Origin: Flagellimonas_A sp039592695
Lineage (GTDB): Bacteria > Bacteroidota > Bacteroidia > Flavobacteriales > Flavobacteriaceae
NCBI RefSeq assembly: GCF_039592695.1
Contig: NZ_JBBUTK010000001.1
Location: 992,001 to 1,056,000, forward strand
DNA: 64,000 nucleotides
Reading direction: 5' to 3'
Shown here: positions 1 to 9,240 of the stretch, piece by piece
Layout of the letters: each line of letters starts with the position of its first letter
Numbering within the stretch: the first letter of the stretch is position 1
The notes under the pieces: model-generated
The model's database searches: none
Told to the model about the DNA's origin: nothing
Seen by the model: the letters and a program-made list of their open reading frames with translations, nothing else
Position numbers and translations under genes: made by a program

Positions 1-1253
1 TTATAGGTATACACATCCCACAGGATGGCATAGAAAGAGAACATCACAGAGAACATATATACCATGGCGGTCAGGGCAATGAAAAAGTCCCAGTTCAAAA
101 TGCCCAAATACCAAAAAAGAATAATGGTGAAAAAACCAAAAAACTCCATCAATGGTGCGAGCCATTCATAAAAAAACCAGTAGGGATAGCTTACAAGGCC
201 CAATCGACCATATTTTGAATTGAAAAACATGTCTCTGTGCTTGTAGAGGGTCTCAAGGTTACCCCTGGCCCAACGATCCCGCTGGTTGACGAGCACACTT
301 GCACTTTCGGGCACCTCTGTCCAACACAAAGAATCAGGAATGTACTCGACAGTATAAGCTTCACGCTTTTCGTGCATATACCGGCGCATTTTGAATATGA
401 TTTCCATATCCTCGCCCACGGTGTTTGTATCATAGCCTCCAACCGCCATGGCAATTTCACGGTCAAAAAAGCCGAAGGCTCCTGATATGATCAATAGACT
501 GTCAATACGTCCCCAGGCCATTCTTCCCAAAATAAAAGAGCGGGTGTATTCCAAAAGTTGAAATTTAGCCAACCAATTTTTTGGCAGTCGAATCTCTTCA
601 AGTGTTCCTCCGGAGATTTGACATGAATTTGCAACCCTGATCACTCCACCCACGGCGATGACTCGTTTTTTTGAGCGTTGAAAGAATGATTTGACCACAT
701 GCAACAATGCATCGGGCATTAGTAGACAGTCAACGTCAATGCAGCCCACATAGCGGTTTTGAGACAATTGCATACCAGCGTTCAAGGCGTCGGATTTACC
801 ACCGTTTTCTTTATCAATGATTGTCAATTTTGAAAATGGACGTTGTCGGGATTTATAGATACCACGAATGGGTTTTGATTTCCAATCAGGGTCAATTTCC
901 TTTTCAATTTCCATCAAATCATAGGCGTTGATCAATTTCTCGAGCGTATCATCTTTACTACCGTCATTGACCACCATCACTTCGTAGTTCACGTATTTCA
1001 ATGAGAGCAGCGAACGCACATTTTCAACGATGGTCAATCCTTCATTATAGGCCGGCGCAATAATGGTAATACCAGGGGCCAAAGGCGATGCCATCACTTT
1101 TGATAAATCGCCAAAACTGTTTTTATTTCGATAATGGATGGAGTTTTTGGTGGAGAAATAACCCATAAAGCAGAACATGACGAACAGTACTACCGAAAAC
1201 AAAAAGAAGACGGTGTCTATATATTCGAGCAGTATGTTCAATGCACTTTCCAT
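1..1253 (-). CDS. Processive family 2 glycosyltransferase, PgaC/cellulose-synthase-like (3' end outside window)
   Basis: The frame is open from the ATG at 1253 to the window edge (about 417 codons), so the C-terminus is missing. An N-terminal membrane segment (LFSVVLFVMFCFMGYF) precedes a GT-A domain that starts ITIIAPAYNEG. It continues with NDGSKDDT, the DVD metal site in CIDVDCLLMP, a GED acid/base motif (VGEDMEIIFKMRR) and QRDRW, the QxxRW signature of processive synthases. At least two more membrane spans follow. The family polymerises a beta-linked polysaccharide at the inner membrane while exporting it; poly-GlcNAc synthase is the closest match by motif, but the sugar cannot be read from sequence. 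Its start is 6 bases after the stop of the HEAT-repeat gene, so they are probably co-transcribed with the two-component genes upstream. Confidence 0.88.
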   Translation of the reverse strand, partial: MESALNILLEYIDTVFFLFSVVLFVMFCFMGYFSTKNSIHYRNKNSFGDLSKVMASPLAPGITIIAPAYNEGLTIVENVRSLLSLKYVNYEVMVVNDGSKDDTLEKLINAYDLMEIEKEIDPDWKSKPIRGIYKSRQRPFSKLTIIDKENGGKSDALNAGMQLSQNRYVGCIDVDCLLMPDALLHVVKSFFQRSKKRVIAVGGVIRVANSCQISGGTLEEIRLPKNWLAKFQLLEYTRSFILGRMAWGRIDSLLIISGAFGFFDREIAMAVGGYDTNTVGEDMEIIFKMRRYMHEKREAYTVEYIPDSLCWTEVPESASVLVNQRDRWARGNLETLYKHRDMFFNSKYGRLGLVSYPYWFFYEWLAPLMEFFGFFTIILFWYLGILNWDFFIALTAMVYMFSVMFSFYAILWDVYTY

Positions 1254-1259
1254 TAAATT

Positions 1260-3320
1260 CTATTCTTTTATGGCCGCTCTTCGCTGTTGGGCTTGATAAA
1301 ACTCTTCTGTGAAATCAAAATCAATCCTTAAATGGTCTTCCTCAGGAGGAGATATATCAAGTTCATCATACAGAAAACACAGCTCAAGGGGCAGCAATTC
1401 TTTTTGATGCTCTAGAGGTACTATCTCGTTTTCTGGTGCAACAGTTTGCATTGGCTTCTCATCTTCCTTCAACATATCCCCGTTTGATTCGATGGGGATT
1501 GATTTTTCGCTACCCTCACCATTTAGTCTTAAAAGAATGATGGATTTTGTTTTCTCGGCCTTTTTTTGAATGATGGCATCTTCATCGTCAAGTAGCATGA
1601 AAAGCAGCGGAAGCTCTTTTTCATCACCCAATTCTGCCATTTGTTCAAGAAGGATGATTTTTGATTCCAGATCCGATGCATAATCCAGCAAGTCATGAAA
1701 AATGCTCTCTTTGGGCGTGCCTTCAAATTGGGTGTGATTTTCAATAATCTCTTTGTCTGGGGCAGTTTCAATGGTAGGCTTCTCTGTATTTCTGCCCAAC
1801 GATTTGATGATTTTGAAAATTCGAAAGCGGAGTTCTGAATTGGGCTCATCTTCCATGATTTCTTCCAAAAGCGGGATGTCACTTTGGGAAGCCGTATCGT
1901 GCATTGCATCGACAAACTTGTCTTTTTCTTCGACTTCCATTTCAGAGTACGCCTTTTCAAAACCCTTATTTTGAAGACTTTCTATTTCTTCTTCTTGCGC
2001 TAAGTCGGTCAAAAGACCGATTTCAGCGTTTATGGATTCATCCAGCTCCTCAGGTACGGGCCCTATTTCAAAAGTTGACTCTGTTGTATCTTCTGCAACG
2101 TTTTCATCAACCGACCGGGTTTCTTTTTCATTGGCCGTGAAAATAGTCTCTGTATCGACCTCATAGACTTCAATTTCCCCAACCTCTTCCTCAGTAAGTT
2201 CGGGTTCAACGGTGTTGGTCTCTGAATCGGCAATTTGTTTTACCTCCTCTTTCAATGCTGACTCATCACCAAATACCGATTGTTCCTCAGCTTCAAACGA
2301 CAACTTGTTTTGTGGAATGATATCTTTAGTCGGCAACACGGTATCGGGTGCAATATCATTGATGGCCATGGCCACCTTGTTTTTAAGGATGAATCCGGAT
2401 TCTTTCTTTGCGACTTTCTGTAAAAACTCGATATCGTCTTCACTGCCAAGGGTAGCAATGGCATCCAAGATTTCAATTTTGATGATTTCTGAGGTTTTCC
2501 AATAAATGGCCTTCAGAATCGGTATTGCCTTGATGACACAAAATTCTTTGATACAATTGATGGCTTCCGTCTTGATACGGTCATCTTTGTGCTTTAACAA
2601 CTCAATTATGGCTGTAATGGCATCGTTTTGATTGTAATGTTTGATAAGGCGCAGTGAGAACAGCACTACATCACGGTTAGATGAAATCAACCATGCCTTG
2701 AAGTTTGGCGGTCTAAAGTGCTCTATGGTTCTCAGGGTCTCGATCAACTTCAGCTGTTGCCATTCAGAGATGGAATAGCGGGTCGTATCCAAAAAATGGG
2801 CAATGCCTTCTGCGCGCAGTGAAACTGTTGCTATTTCAGCCTGTTTACGAATTGTGCTTCTTTTGTCATTTATAAATTTGGTAATGAACGAATAGGCGTC
2901 GACCACTTTCATTTGGGTCAATTCCAATATGCCCTGCGAGACAACCTCCCAGCGCCAGCTGTTTAATTTTTTATAGGCATCTAAATGCAGGTTTAGGTCA
3001 TAATACAGTTCGTTCAACCGCTCACGGGTTTCACCGGCAACATCTTTCTGCAGATCGACAAGTATTTCGGTAAGGATTTTTCTAAACGCGGGGTTGCCCA
3101 ATTCGTTCCTGATATTGATTTTAAGCTCTACATATTCCTTCTTTTCAACAATTGGTGCACTAGGGTCGTGAAACAAGAAATTACTGATGACCGGGGCGAG
3201 TTCTTTTTTCTTGTCAACAAGTCGCTTTGAGCGGAATGAAATCTTGTTCCGAAAATAGAATATCCCCAAAAAATATAATGCTCCAAGTACAGAGAACAAG
3301 AGGGTCAAATCCCATAGCAA
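1260..3320 (-). CDS. Membrane-anchored HEAT-repeat protein
   Basis: 686 residues. A single N-terminal membrane segment (LTLLFSVLGALYFLGIFYF) is followed by a basic stretch and two helical-repeat regions. The first, roughly residues 60-340, holds HEAT-like pairs such as the one around AITAIIELLKHKDDRIKTEA. A long acidic, low-complexity linker (many Glu/Asp, about 350-470) separates it from a second set near 480-600 (for example LLFMLLDDEDAIIQKKA). HEAT arrays are protein-binding scaffolds; no catalytic motif is visible. The gene lies between a receiver-domain gene and a glycosyltransferase gene on the same strand. I infer that it couples the signalling proteins to the synthase at the membrane, but that is position-based only. 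Confidence 0.75.
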   Translation of the reverse strand: MLWDLTLLFSVLGALYFLGIFYFRNKISFRSKRLVDKKKELAPVISNFLFHDPSAPIVEKKEYVELKINIRNELGNPAFRKILTEILVDLQKDVAGETRERLNELYYDLNLHLDAYKKLNSWRWEVVSQGILELTQMKVVDAYSFITKFINDKRSTIRKQAEIATVSLRAEGIAHFLDTTRYSISEWQQLKLIETLRTIEHFRPPNFKAWLISSNRDVVLFSLRLIKHYNQNDAITAIIELLKHKDDRIKTEAINCIKEFCVIKAIPILKAIYWKTSEIIKIEILDAIATLGSEDDIEFLQKVAKKESGFILKNKVAMAINDIAPDTVLPTKDIIPQNKLSFEAEEQSVFGDESALKEEVKQIADSETNTVEPELTEEEVGEIEVYEVDTETIFTANEKETRSVDENVAEDTTESTFEIGPVPEELDESINAEIGLLTDLAQEEEIESLQNKGFEKAYSEMEVEEKDKFVDAMHDTASQSDIPLLEEIMEDEPNSELRFRIFKIIKSLGRNTEKPTIETAPDKEIIENHTQFEGTPKESIFHDLLDYASDLESKIILLEQMAELGDEKELPLLFMLLDDEDAIIQKKAEKTKSIILLRLNGEGSEKSIPIESNGDMLKEDEKPMQTVAPENEIVPLEHQKELLPLELCFLYDELDISPPEEDHLRIDFDFTEEFYQAQQRRAAIKE

Positions 3321-3374
3321 ATTGGTATGTATCGTAGGTGTTTCTATGATCGGGCGTTTGGGGGAAGCCTTTTG

Positions 3375-3752
3375 CTAAGCTTTCATGGTTTTTAAAGTTC
3401 TTGCGACCCTCACCAAAAGTTCATGGGGGCTTATGGGTTTTGATATAAAATCATTCGCACCCAATTCGAATGCGTTCATCACATTTTCATCGTTTGATGC
3501 AGCAGAAATCAAGATGACGGGCAATTCCAACTTTAATTCATTTCTGATATGGTCAACCAGCTCAATCCCTGAATAATAGGGCATCATAATATCTGAAATG
3601 ATCAAATCGGGCAATGATTCACACAATGCCTCTTTTACCTGCAACCCATTTTTTAAAGTTGTAACCGCATAACCTTCCTTTTCAAGCCAATGGCCCAACA
3701 GCGCTGCCATCATATCGTCATCTTCGACCAAAAGGATATCTTTTCTTTCCAA
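3375..3752 (-). CDS. Single-domain response regulator (CheY-like receiver)
   Basis: 125 residues, the size of a lone receiver domain with no output domain. It shows the acidic pocket in ILLVEDDDMM, the phospho-acceptor Asp in LPDLIISDIMMPYYSG, the conserved Ser in VILISA, and the Lys in FISKPISPHEL. Such proteins act by phosphorylation-dependent protein contact or as phosphorelay intermediates. It sits 10 bases after the stop of an Hpt gene and ahead of the HEAT-repeat and GT2 genes, so a relay that tunes the glycosyltransferase is the likely role. No histidine kinase is encoded nearby, so the phosphate donor must lie elsewhere. Confidence 0.9.
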   Translation of the reverse strand: MERKDILLVEDDDMMAALLGHWLEKEGYAVTTLKNGLQVKEALCESLPDLIISDIMMPYYSGIELVDHIRNELKLELPVILISAASNDENVMNAFELGANDFISKPISPHELLVRVARTLKTMKA

Positions 3753-3762
3753 AACCTTCTAC

Positions 3763-4167
3763 TTATAGCATTTTCAATTGTTCATCAATGGATTTTTCTA
3801 CCGATGGGTATTCATTCAAAAATTGATTGAACAGAAAATCAAGGTGTACAAAATCAATTTCGTTCTTGCAGACAGCGTCCATTTGTGCTGCAATCTGAAA
3901 TAGACTTTGTGTTCGCATCATTTTTAAACTTGACTTTATTTTGTGGCTTGTGAAGCCTATACCCTCGACATCGTTGTTTTTCAAATGCTCACGGGTATTG
4001 GCCATGAATTCTGAAATATTTTTTTTGAATAGGATGACTAATTCTTCCAAAAGGGCCTTTTTGCCCATACAGTCTACCAACACAGCGTTGAGATCGGCCA
4101 TATTACAATAATGTCTATCGGTATTCATATTTGATTCTAGCAACAACTCTTGGTTTTTTGTCATCAT
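3763..4167 (-). CDS. Histidine phosphotransfer (Hpt) domain protein
   Basis: 134 residues, all helical. The stretch GIGFTSHKIKSSLKMM carries the Hpt signature, with His in the context SHKIKSS matching the usual AHxLKGS pattern. The family relays phosphate between receiver domains. The adjacent downstream receiver gene is the obvious partner. Start choice is open: the first ATG is at 4167, but an in-frame ATG at 4128 (MNTDRH) would remove a poorly conserved-looking leader. Spacing to the gene upstream is 11 bases, consistent with one transcript. Confidence 0.82.
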   Translation of the reverse strand: MMTKNQELLLESNMNTDRHYCNMADLNAVLVDCMGKKALLEELVILFKKNISEFMANTREHLKNNDVEGIGFTSHKIKSSLKMMRTQSLFQIAAQMDAVCKNEIDFVHLDFLFNQFLNEYPSVEKSIDEQLKML

Positions 4168-4178
4168 GCAGCACTATT

Positions 4179-4529
4179 TTATTCGGTTGAACCGCTCATG
4201 GTCAGTAGTAAGATGATTGACGCTGCCAATTCAATAGCGGCAATGGTATCGGGTTGTTTTATTGTCGTATCGTTCTTCTTTAAATGTTGAACGTACTTCA
4301 GCAAACCCTTTATCAAGCGATTGATTTTTGCCAGCTTGACCCCATCATCGGCAGAATCTCTGAACAGGCTATCAATACTATTTGTGGTTTTTGAATACAA
4401 CTCGTTCTTGAACACCTCAAACGCATACTTGAGCGAGATGGCTTCATCAGCACCCAGCGTTTCAAAAGAAAAATTGTGGAGCCCTATTTCTAGTTTGGTC
4501 AAATGGCTTTCTAATTCTCTAGTTATCAA
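4179..4529 (-). CDS. Small helical protein of unknown function, first gene of the Hpt/receiver operon
   Basis: 116 residues, predicted helical, ending in a hydrophobic patch (IAAIELAASIILLLTMSG). I do not recognise the family. The likely start is a TTG at 4529: an in-frame stop lies 27 bases upstream and there is no in-frame ATG before residue 1. Size and helical character resemble the Hpt protein downstream, but no HxxKGS-like histidine motif is present, so it is not an obvious second Hpt. It may be a degenerate Hpt-like regulator. The spacer up to the divergent dipeptidase gene (4530-4708) would hold the operon promoter; I cannot place it convincingly. Confidence 0.55.
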   Translation of the reverse strand: MITRELESHLTKLEIGLHNFSFETLGADEAISLKYAFEVFKNELYSKTTNSIDSLFRDSADDGVKLAKINRLIKGLLKYVQHLKKNDTTIKQPDTIAAIELAASIILLLTMSGSTE

Positions 4530-4708
4530 AGGATTCTGTTTTTTTATGTCAGTTCAAGTAGTGATGCACTATCCTGATTCAATCCTAACCGACTGGTTTT
4601 TACAGGGTTAAATCTCTTTATTTCACCCTATCCCACCAATTAAATGTTATCTAGTATGGCTATTATGTTGTCAAATTGCTTTATTTGTAGGTATAAACTT
4701 TCTGGATT

Positions 4709-5995
4709 ATGAGAATACTATTGATTTTGTGCGCAGTGTCAATGCTCGCGGCATGTGCTGAAAAAGAGCCCAGTATTAAAGAAAGGGCCAAAAAAATCCA
4801 CCAAAATGTAATCACGATTGACACCCACGATGATATCAACGTGAAGAATTTTACCGACAGTGTCAACTATACGCAAAACCTTGATACCCAATTGAACCTG
4901 CCAAAGATGGAAGCTGGGGGGCTTGATGTAGCGTGGCTCATCGTGTATACAGGCCAAGATTCCTTGACTTCAGAAGGATATGCAAAAGCTGCTGACAATG
5001 CCACGGCCAAGTTTGACGCTATTCACAGGCTTTGTGAAACAATGGCACCTGATCAAATTGAACTGGCCTTCAATTCAGATGATGTCAGAAGAATTCATTC
5101 AAAAGGCAAAAAAGTAGCGATGATTGGGGTAGAAAACGCATATCCTATCGGGGAGGACTTATCGAAGTTTGAGGAGTACCATCGCAGGGGCGCACGCTAC
5201 ATATCCCTTTCCCATAACGGGCACAGTCAATTCTGTGATTCAAATACTGGCGAAAAAGATAGTGTGTGGTTACATAATGGTTTAAGTGATTTGGGTAAAA
5301 GTGCTGTAAAAGAGATGAATAGACTTGGTATTATGATTGATGTGTCGCATCCTTCAAAACAGTCGATGGTGCAAATGGTTCAACTTTCAAAAGCGCCCAT
5401 AATTGCATCGCATTCATCAGCAAGGGCATTGTGTGACCACAGCAGAAATCTTGATGACGGGCAGTTAAAGTTGTTGAAAGAGAATGGCGGTGTCGTGCAA
5501 ACCGTGGCGTTCAGTGCATATCTCAATACTGAAAAGCATGAAAAACGGGCAGCCTTCATGAAGAAGATTTACCAAAAAGTGGCAGATTCTCTGGGCGTTA
5601 CTTGGTATGAGCGTTCGCAATTTGGTTCCCTGACCAAAGAACAGCAAAAAGAATTTATCGCAAACTACCCAAAAGTCATCAAGATTTCGAAAGAAATTGC
5701 ATCAACCCAAAAAGATGCTCCGCCTGCTGTAAGTGTACCTGACTTGGTAGACCATATTGACTATATGGTCAATTTAATGGGTATTGACCATGTGGGCATC
5801 AGCTCTGATTTTGATGGTGGTGGTGGCATTGAAGGATGGTCCGATGCCTCAGAAACTTTTAATGTGACATTAGAGCTGGTCAAGCGCGGCTACACAGAAG
5901 AAGAAATTGAGAAGCTATGGGGCGGCAATCTATTGCGCGTACTTGATGAGGTACAACAGGTTGCCTCAGAAATGCGTTCGTCTCAATCGTCTTGA
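4709..5995 (+). CDS. Membrane dipeptidase (peptidase family M19), lipoprotein
   Basis: 428 residues. The N-terminus is a lipoprotein signal with lipobox LAAC, so the mature protein should be tethered in the envelope. M19 motifs are in order: DTHDDIN (first zinc ligands), a Glu in GVENAYPIG, SLSHNGHSQFCD, IDVSHPSK, ASHSSARALCDHSRNL and VGISSDFDGGGGI. The family is a zinc-dependent dipeptidase resembling renal dipeptidase, cleaving small peptides for nutrient recovery. The gene starts with its own ATG in a divergent region and its 3' end overlaps the convergent thioesterase gene by 13 bases. Confidence 0.93.
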   Translation: MRILLILCAVSMLAACAEKEPSIKERAKKIHQNVITIDTHDDINVKNFTDSVNYTQNLDTQLNLPKMEAGGLDVAWLIVYTGQDSLTSEGYAKAADNATAKFDAIHRLCETMAPDQIELAFNSDDVRRIHSKGKKVAMIGVENAYPIGEDLSKFEEYHRRGARYISLSHNGHSQFCDSNTGEKDSVWLHNGLSDLGKSAVKEMNRLGIMIDVSHPSKQSMVQMVQLSKAPIIASHSSARALCDHSRNLDDGQLKLLKENGGVVQTVAFSAYLNTEKHEKRAAFMKKIYQKVADSLGVTWYERSQFGSLTKEQQKEFIANYPKVIKISKEIASTQKDAPPAVSVPDLVDHIDYMVNLMGIDHVGISSDFDGGGGIEGWSDASETFNVTLELVKRGYTEEEIEKLWGGNLLRVLDEVQQVASEMRSSQSS

Positions 5996-6381
5996 TTGGC
6001 CAACCTGTCTTTGACATACTCTATTTTCGTTTTGCCATGTGGCGCGGGTTTACCATTATCATCCAAATTGACCATGATGATGTTATCGACCGTTACAATG
6101 GTTTCGTGGGTCATCTTGTTTCTGACCTCACAGTTCAGATTCAATGAGGTTTTTCCAAACTTGACGACCTCTATCCCTATTTCAACAATATCACCTTCTA
6201 TGGCCGTGCTCATAAAGTTGATCTCTGACATGTACTTGGTGACCACCTTTTTGTTCTCGAGCTGTATGATGCTGTAAAGTGCTGCTTCCTCATCGATCCA
6301 TGCCAATACTTTCCCCCCGAACAATGTACCATTGGCGTTCAAATCTTCTGGCTTGACCCATTTGCGTGTATGAAATCTCAT
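5983..6381 (-). CDS. Hotdog-fold acyl-CoA thioesterase (YciA/BACH type)
   Basis: 132 residues, one hotdog domain. The hallmark stretch is KPEDLNANGTLFGGKVLAWIDE, in which Asn and Asp line the thioester site in this family, followed by ALYS and a VVKFGKTSLN strand. Enzymes of this type hydrolyse acyl-CoA in the cytoplasm; chain-length preference cannot be told. It is convergent with the M19 dipeptidase gene and overlaps its end by 13 bases. Upstream there is a divergent spacer of about 175 bases shared with the phosphatidylserine decarboxylase-type gene. Confidence 0.9.
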   Translation of the reverse strand: MRFHTRKWVKPEDLNANGTLFGGKVLAWIDEEAALYSIIQLENKKVVTKYMSEINFMSTAIEGDIVEIGIEVVKFGKTSLNLNCEVRNKMTHETIVTVDNIIMVNLDDNGKPAPHGKTKIEYVKDRLANQDD

Positions 6382-6556
6382 GATAAGACTATTATGGCTT
6401 CAAAGGTAGGCAGAATCTAATTTGGGAGTCATTTCCCAATAAAAAATTAAGCATTTATAAAGTTTGTTAATCTTAAAATAAACTTTTCTTAATTGAATGG
6501 CATCGCTTTTGGATATCAAATAAATTGAAGGGCAAACCCGAACCAAATTAAACAAA

Positions 6557-7414
6557 ATGGATGTCTCAGCTTCTGAAAAATTTTATTCAGACCCAAGTTT
6601 TACTGTCTTCAAAGTACCCAAATGGCGGGCCTATTTTTACAGTTTTTTATCGGTCAAGTTATGGGGAAATCTACCGAGTAATCTTCAACGAAGGATTTCG
6701 AAAAAATACGCATCGCTATACGACAAACCCTTTTCAAAACGGTTCATACCTACGTATCTATCTGTAAATTATAGCGACAGTTCCTACTTGGAAAAATTTA
6801 GGCCTCCCCATGGAAAGCCTGATTATGAAAGCTTTCAAGATTTTTTTACCAGAGAGTTCAAGTTTCTTCCCAAGAATGAAAGCCCATGGATTTGGCCTTG
6901 TGAAGGGCTCCTCTGTGATATGGACAAGGTGGGGGCGATTAAAACGGTTCATGTCAAATGTGATGAGCGAAAGGTACACACGGTTTTTGGCGTAAGTGAA
7001 GATTCAATTCCATCGAACTATACGTTTACCAATGTTTTTCTACATAACAAAAACTATCACCGAATTCACTCTCCTGTAAACGGCACTATTTCTCGAATAC
7101 AGCATGTGCCGGGAGATTTAATCGTGTTGCGCCCATGGATCTATGTTCAAAATCCGTCATTGCCTGCTTTTAGAAACGAACGGTATAATATTGACATTAC
7201 CGATGAGTTGGGCCGTACTTGGTATCTGTCAATAGTTGGCGGACCTGCTGTGGGAACCATTAAACTTAATGACACGGTTTCAGTCGGACAAAAAGTTGAA
7301 AAAATGGGCGAATTGGCACTCTTTTATCTTGGGTCTACCTGTTGTATGGCATCACCTCTCGTGCCAAGATTCCACGAAAAAAATACGTTTGTAGAAGTCG
7401 GGGCCAGTTATTGA
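6557..7414 (+). CDS. Phosphatidylserine decarboxylase family proenzyme
   Basis: 285 residues. The N-terminal stretch DYESFQDFFTREFKFLP matches the FxxFFxRxL block of the family. The body has NKNYHRIHSPVNGTISRI, where a histidine lies near the active site. The C-terminal LGST is the self-cleavage site that generates the pyruvoyl cofactor from the serine. The tail after it, STCCMASP to the end, is short and cysteine-containing. The enzyme converts phosphatidylserine to phosphatidylethanolamine at the inner membrane. No pssA is nearby, so substrate assignment rests on family motifs. The 3' end overlaps the convergent DUF72 gene by 7 bases. Confidence 0.85.
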   Translation: MDVSASEKFYSDPSFTVFKVPKWRAYFYSFLSVKLWGNLPSNLQRRISKKYASLYDKPFSKRFIPTYLSVNYSDSSYLEKFRPPHGKPDYESFQDFFTREFKFLPKNESPWIWPCEGLLCDMDKVGAIKTVHVKCDERKVHTVFGVSEDSIPSNYTFTNVFLHNKNYHRIHSPVNGTISRIQHVPGDLIVLRPWIYVQNPSLPAFRNERYNIDITDELGRTWYLSIVGGPAVGTIKLNDTVSVGQKVEKMGELALFYLGSTCCMASPLVPRFHEKNTFVEVGASY

Positions 7415-8307
7415 AAAAGTGTGGGTGATTTGCCAGGCAATGTCGCAGGAATTTTTAAATCTGTTTGCAAGACATCGTTCAACAACTTGATGAAGTGTGC
7501 CGACAAAAGCGGGGATTCCAATTCATGGTTCTGGTGCACAAAGAAATGCAGGTTTTGCAGCCCTGCTTCCTTCCAAGCCTTCAATCTTTTGGTCCAATCC
7601 CCCAAGCGGTTATAATCTGATTTGTGGTTTGCGCCGACGTAGCGTATAAATGCTTCGTTGTTGGTCAACCGCATGTGCATCAAATCCCGTCGCCCCGCAG
7701 TATCGACCAAAACATTGGCAGTGTTGTTTTCTTCCAACAAGTGATACAGTTCATTGGCGACTTTTTCATCGTTGAACCAATCGGTGTGTCGAAACTCAAT
7801 GGCCAGATCAAATTCTTTGGGCCAATATTCAACAAACCGCACTACCCTATCCCAGTTTTTTGGCCCAAAATTGTTGTGCATCTGTAGAAAAATGGTGCCC
7901 AATTTATCTTTCAATTGGGAGGTTACTTCGAGATAGCGATCAACCGTTTCATAGATTTTATCGTTCAACCGCCTCAAATGACTGATCTCATTGGTGATTT
8001 TAGGAAAGAATTTGAAATTTTCAGGGGTCTTGTCATACCACTTTTCATATTGTTCCGCAGGAAAGATGCGATAAAAGGTGGCGTTGAGCTCGATGCAGTT
8101 GAATTGTGTGGAATAATATCCCAATTCATCCTTCGTACCTCTCGGATAAAAATTCTTTAAATCTTGTCGGTTCCATTTGGCACAACCGACATAGACTTTT
8201 AAGTCTTGATTGCCTTCTTGCTTCGCGAGCACCACATCGGTATCCGGATGGTCAGGGGGGATGGCAAAGTCAATTAATTCTGGCCGGTCTACTTTTCCGA
8301 ATTTCAT
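7408..8307 (-). CDS. DUF72 family protein (TIM-barrel, YecE-like)
   Basis: 299 residues. Recognised by VYVGCAKWNRQDLKNFYP near residue 40, YSTQFNCIELNATFYR, KFFPKITNEISHLRRL and LAIEFRHTDWF, the usual DUF72 landmarks. The fold is TIM-barrel-like and the biochemical role of the family is not established as far as I know. The gene is monocistronic by position. It converges on the decarboxylase gene with a 7-base overlap, and a spacer of about 120 bases separates its start from the next plus-strand gene. Confidence 0.88.
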   Translation of the reverse strand: MKFGKVDRPELIDFAIPPDHPDTDVVLAKQEGNQDLKVYVGCAKWNRQDLKNFYPRGTKDELGYYSTQFNCIELNATFYRIFPAEQYEKWYDKTPENFKFFPKITNEISHLRRLNDKIYETVDRYLEVTSQLKDKLGTIFLQMHNNFGPKNWDRVVRFVEYWPKEFDLAIEFRHTDWFNDEKVANELYHLLEENNTANVLVDTAGRRDLMHMRLTNNEAFIRYVGANHKSDYNRLGDWTKRLKAWKEAGLQNLHFFVHQNHELESPLLSAHFIKLLNDVLQTDLKIPATLPGKSPTLFQ

Positions 8308-8430
8308 ATAAATAATTCTCCAGTAAATATAACCAAGACACCTTGATTTTATTCAGATTTTAATACCTAAATTGTAACACGATAGCATAAAACGGTACTA
8401 ATAGACAATTCAAATTAAAATCCTTAAGAA

Positions 8431-9195
8431 ATGAAAACACTCACGACTTTTGTTATGGCATGCTTTATTATGGTCGTTGGAGCACATGCCCAGACTGCTG
8501 ATGAGATCATCGCCAATTATTTTGAAAATATTGGGGGGCTTGACAATCTCAAAAATCTTGAAGGCATGAAAATGACAGCCAAGGTAAATCAGGGCGGTAT
8601 GGAAATACCCATTGAAATCTACCAACTCAAAGACGGTCGACAGATGACCAAAATCACATTTCAGGGCAAGGAGATCATGCAGGGCGTTTATGATGGTGAA
8701 ACCTTGTGGAGCCATAACTTCATGACCATGAAGGCAGAAAAAAGCGACGCTGAAGAAACGGCCAATTTTAAATTGAATACTAACGATTTTCCCGATTCAT
8801 TTGTCGATTACAAAGAGAAAGGCTATATCGTTGAGCTTTTGGGAAAAGAAACTATAGACGGCGCAGAAACCTTTAAGATTAAATTGGTCAAAGAACCCAT
8901 AACCGTTGATGGCAATCAACAAGACGATATTTCATTTTACTTTTTTGACACAGAAAATTTTGTGCCCATAGCTGTTCAATCAGAGGTAAAAACAGGCCCC
9001 GCAAAAGGTCAAACATCAGAAACCACGATGAGCGATTATCAAGAAGTCGAGGGACTTTATTTTCCATTTTCAATGACCCAAGGTGTGAAAGGCGGCCAGT
9101 CGCAACCCATCACCATTGAAACCATTGAACTGAACCCAACTGTTGACGATGCAGCATTTGCTTTTCCTGAAGAAACAGAAACCGAAGAAAAATAA
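8431..9195 (+). CDS. Exported LolA-like outer-membrane lipoprotein-sorting type protein
   Basis: 254 residues. A Sec signal peptide ends at GAHAQ, giving a mature protein that begins TADEIIANYFENIGGLDNLK. This pattern recurs in Bacteroidota proteins with a LolA/LppX-like half-barrel fold. The remainder is beta-rich with repeats of the type KITFQGKEIMQGVYDGETLW. There is no lipobox cysteine, so it is probably soluble in the periplasm. It precedes the large Asp-box protein on the same strand, but a clear terminator separates them, so they are probably separate units. Substrate unknown. Confidence 0.7.
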   Translation: MKTLTTFVMACFIMVVGAHAQTADEIIANYFENIGGLDNLKNLEGMKMTAKVNQGGMEIPIEIYQLKDGRQMTKITFQGKEIMQGVYDGETLWSHNFMTMKAEKSDAEETANFKLNTNDFPDSFVDYKEKGYIVELLGKETIDGAETFKIKLVKEPITVDGNQQDDISFYFFDTENFVPIAVQSEVKTGPAKGQTSETTMSDYQEVEGLYFPFSMTQGVKGGQSQPITIETIELNPTVDDAAFAFPEETETEEK

Positions 9196-9204
9196 CTAAC
9201 ATCC

Positions 9205-9228
9205 AAGGCTCCTCACGGGGCCTTTTTT
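9205..9228 (+). terminator. Rho-independent terminator
   Basis: The stem AAGGCTCC / GGGGCCTT closes a TCAC loop (one G-T pair) and is followed by a run of six T. It lies 10 bases after the stop of the LolA-like gene and just before the ATG of the Asp-box protein, so it terminates the former. Confidence 0.85.
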
Positions 9229-9240
9229 AAACTCAAGAAA

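Noticed and set aside
191..466. Minus-strand 91-codon frame near the left edge
   Set aside because: It is a frame shadow of the glycosyltransferase, whose motifs are all in the other minus frame.
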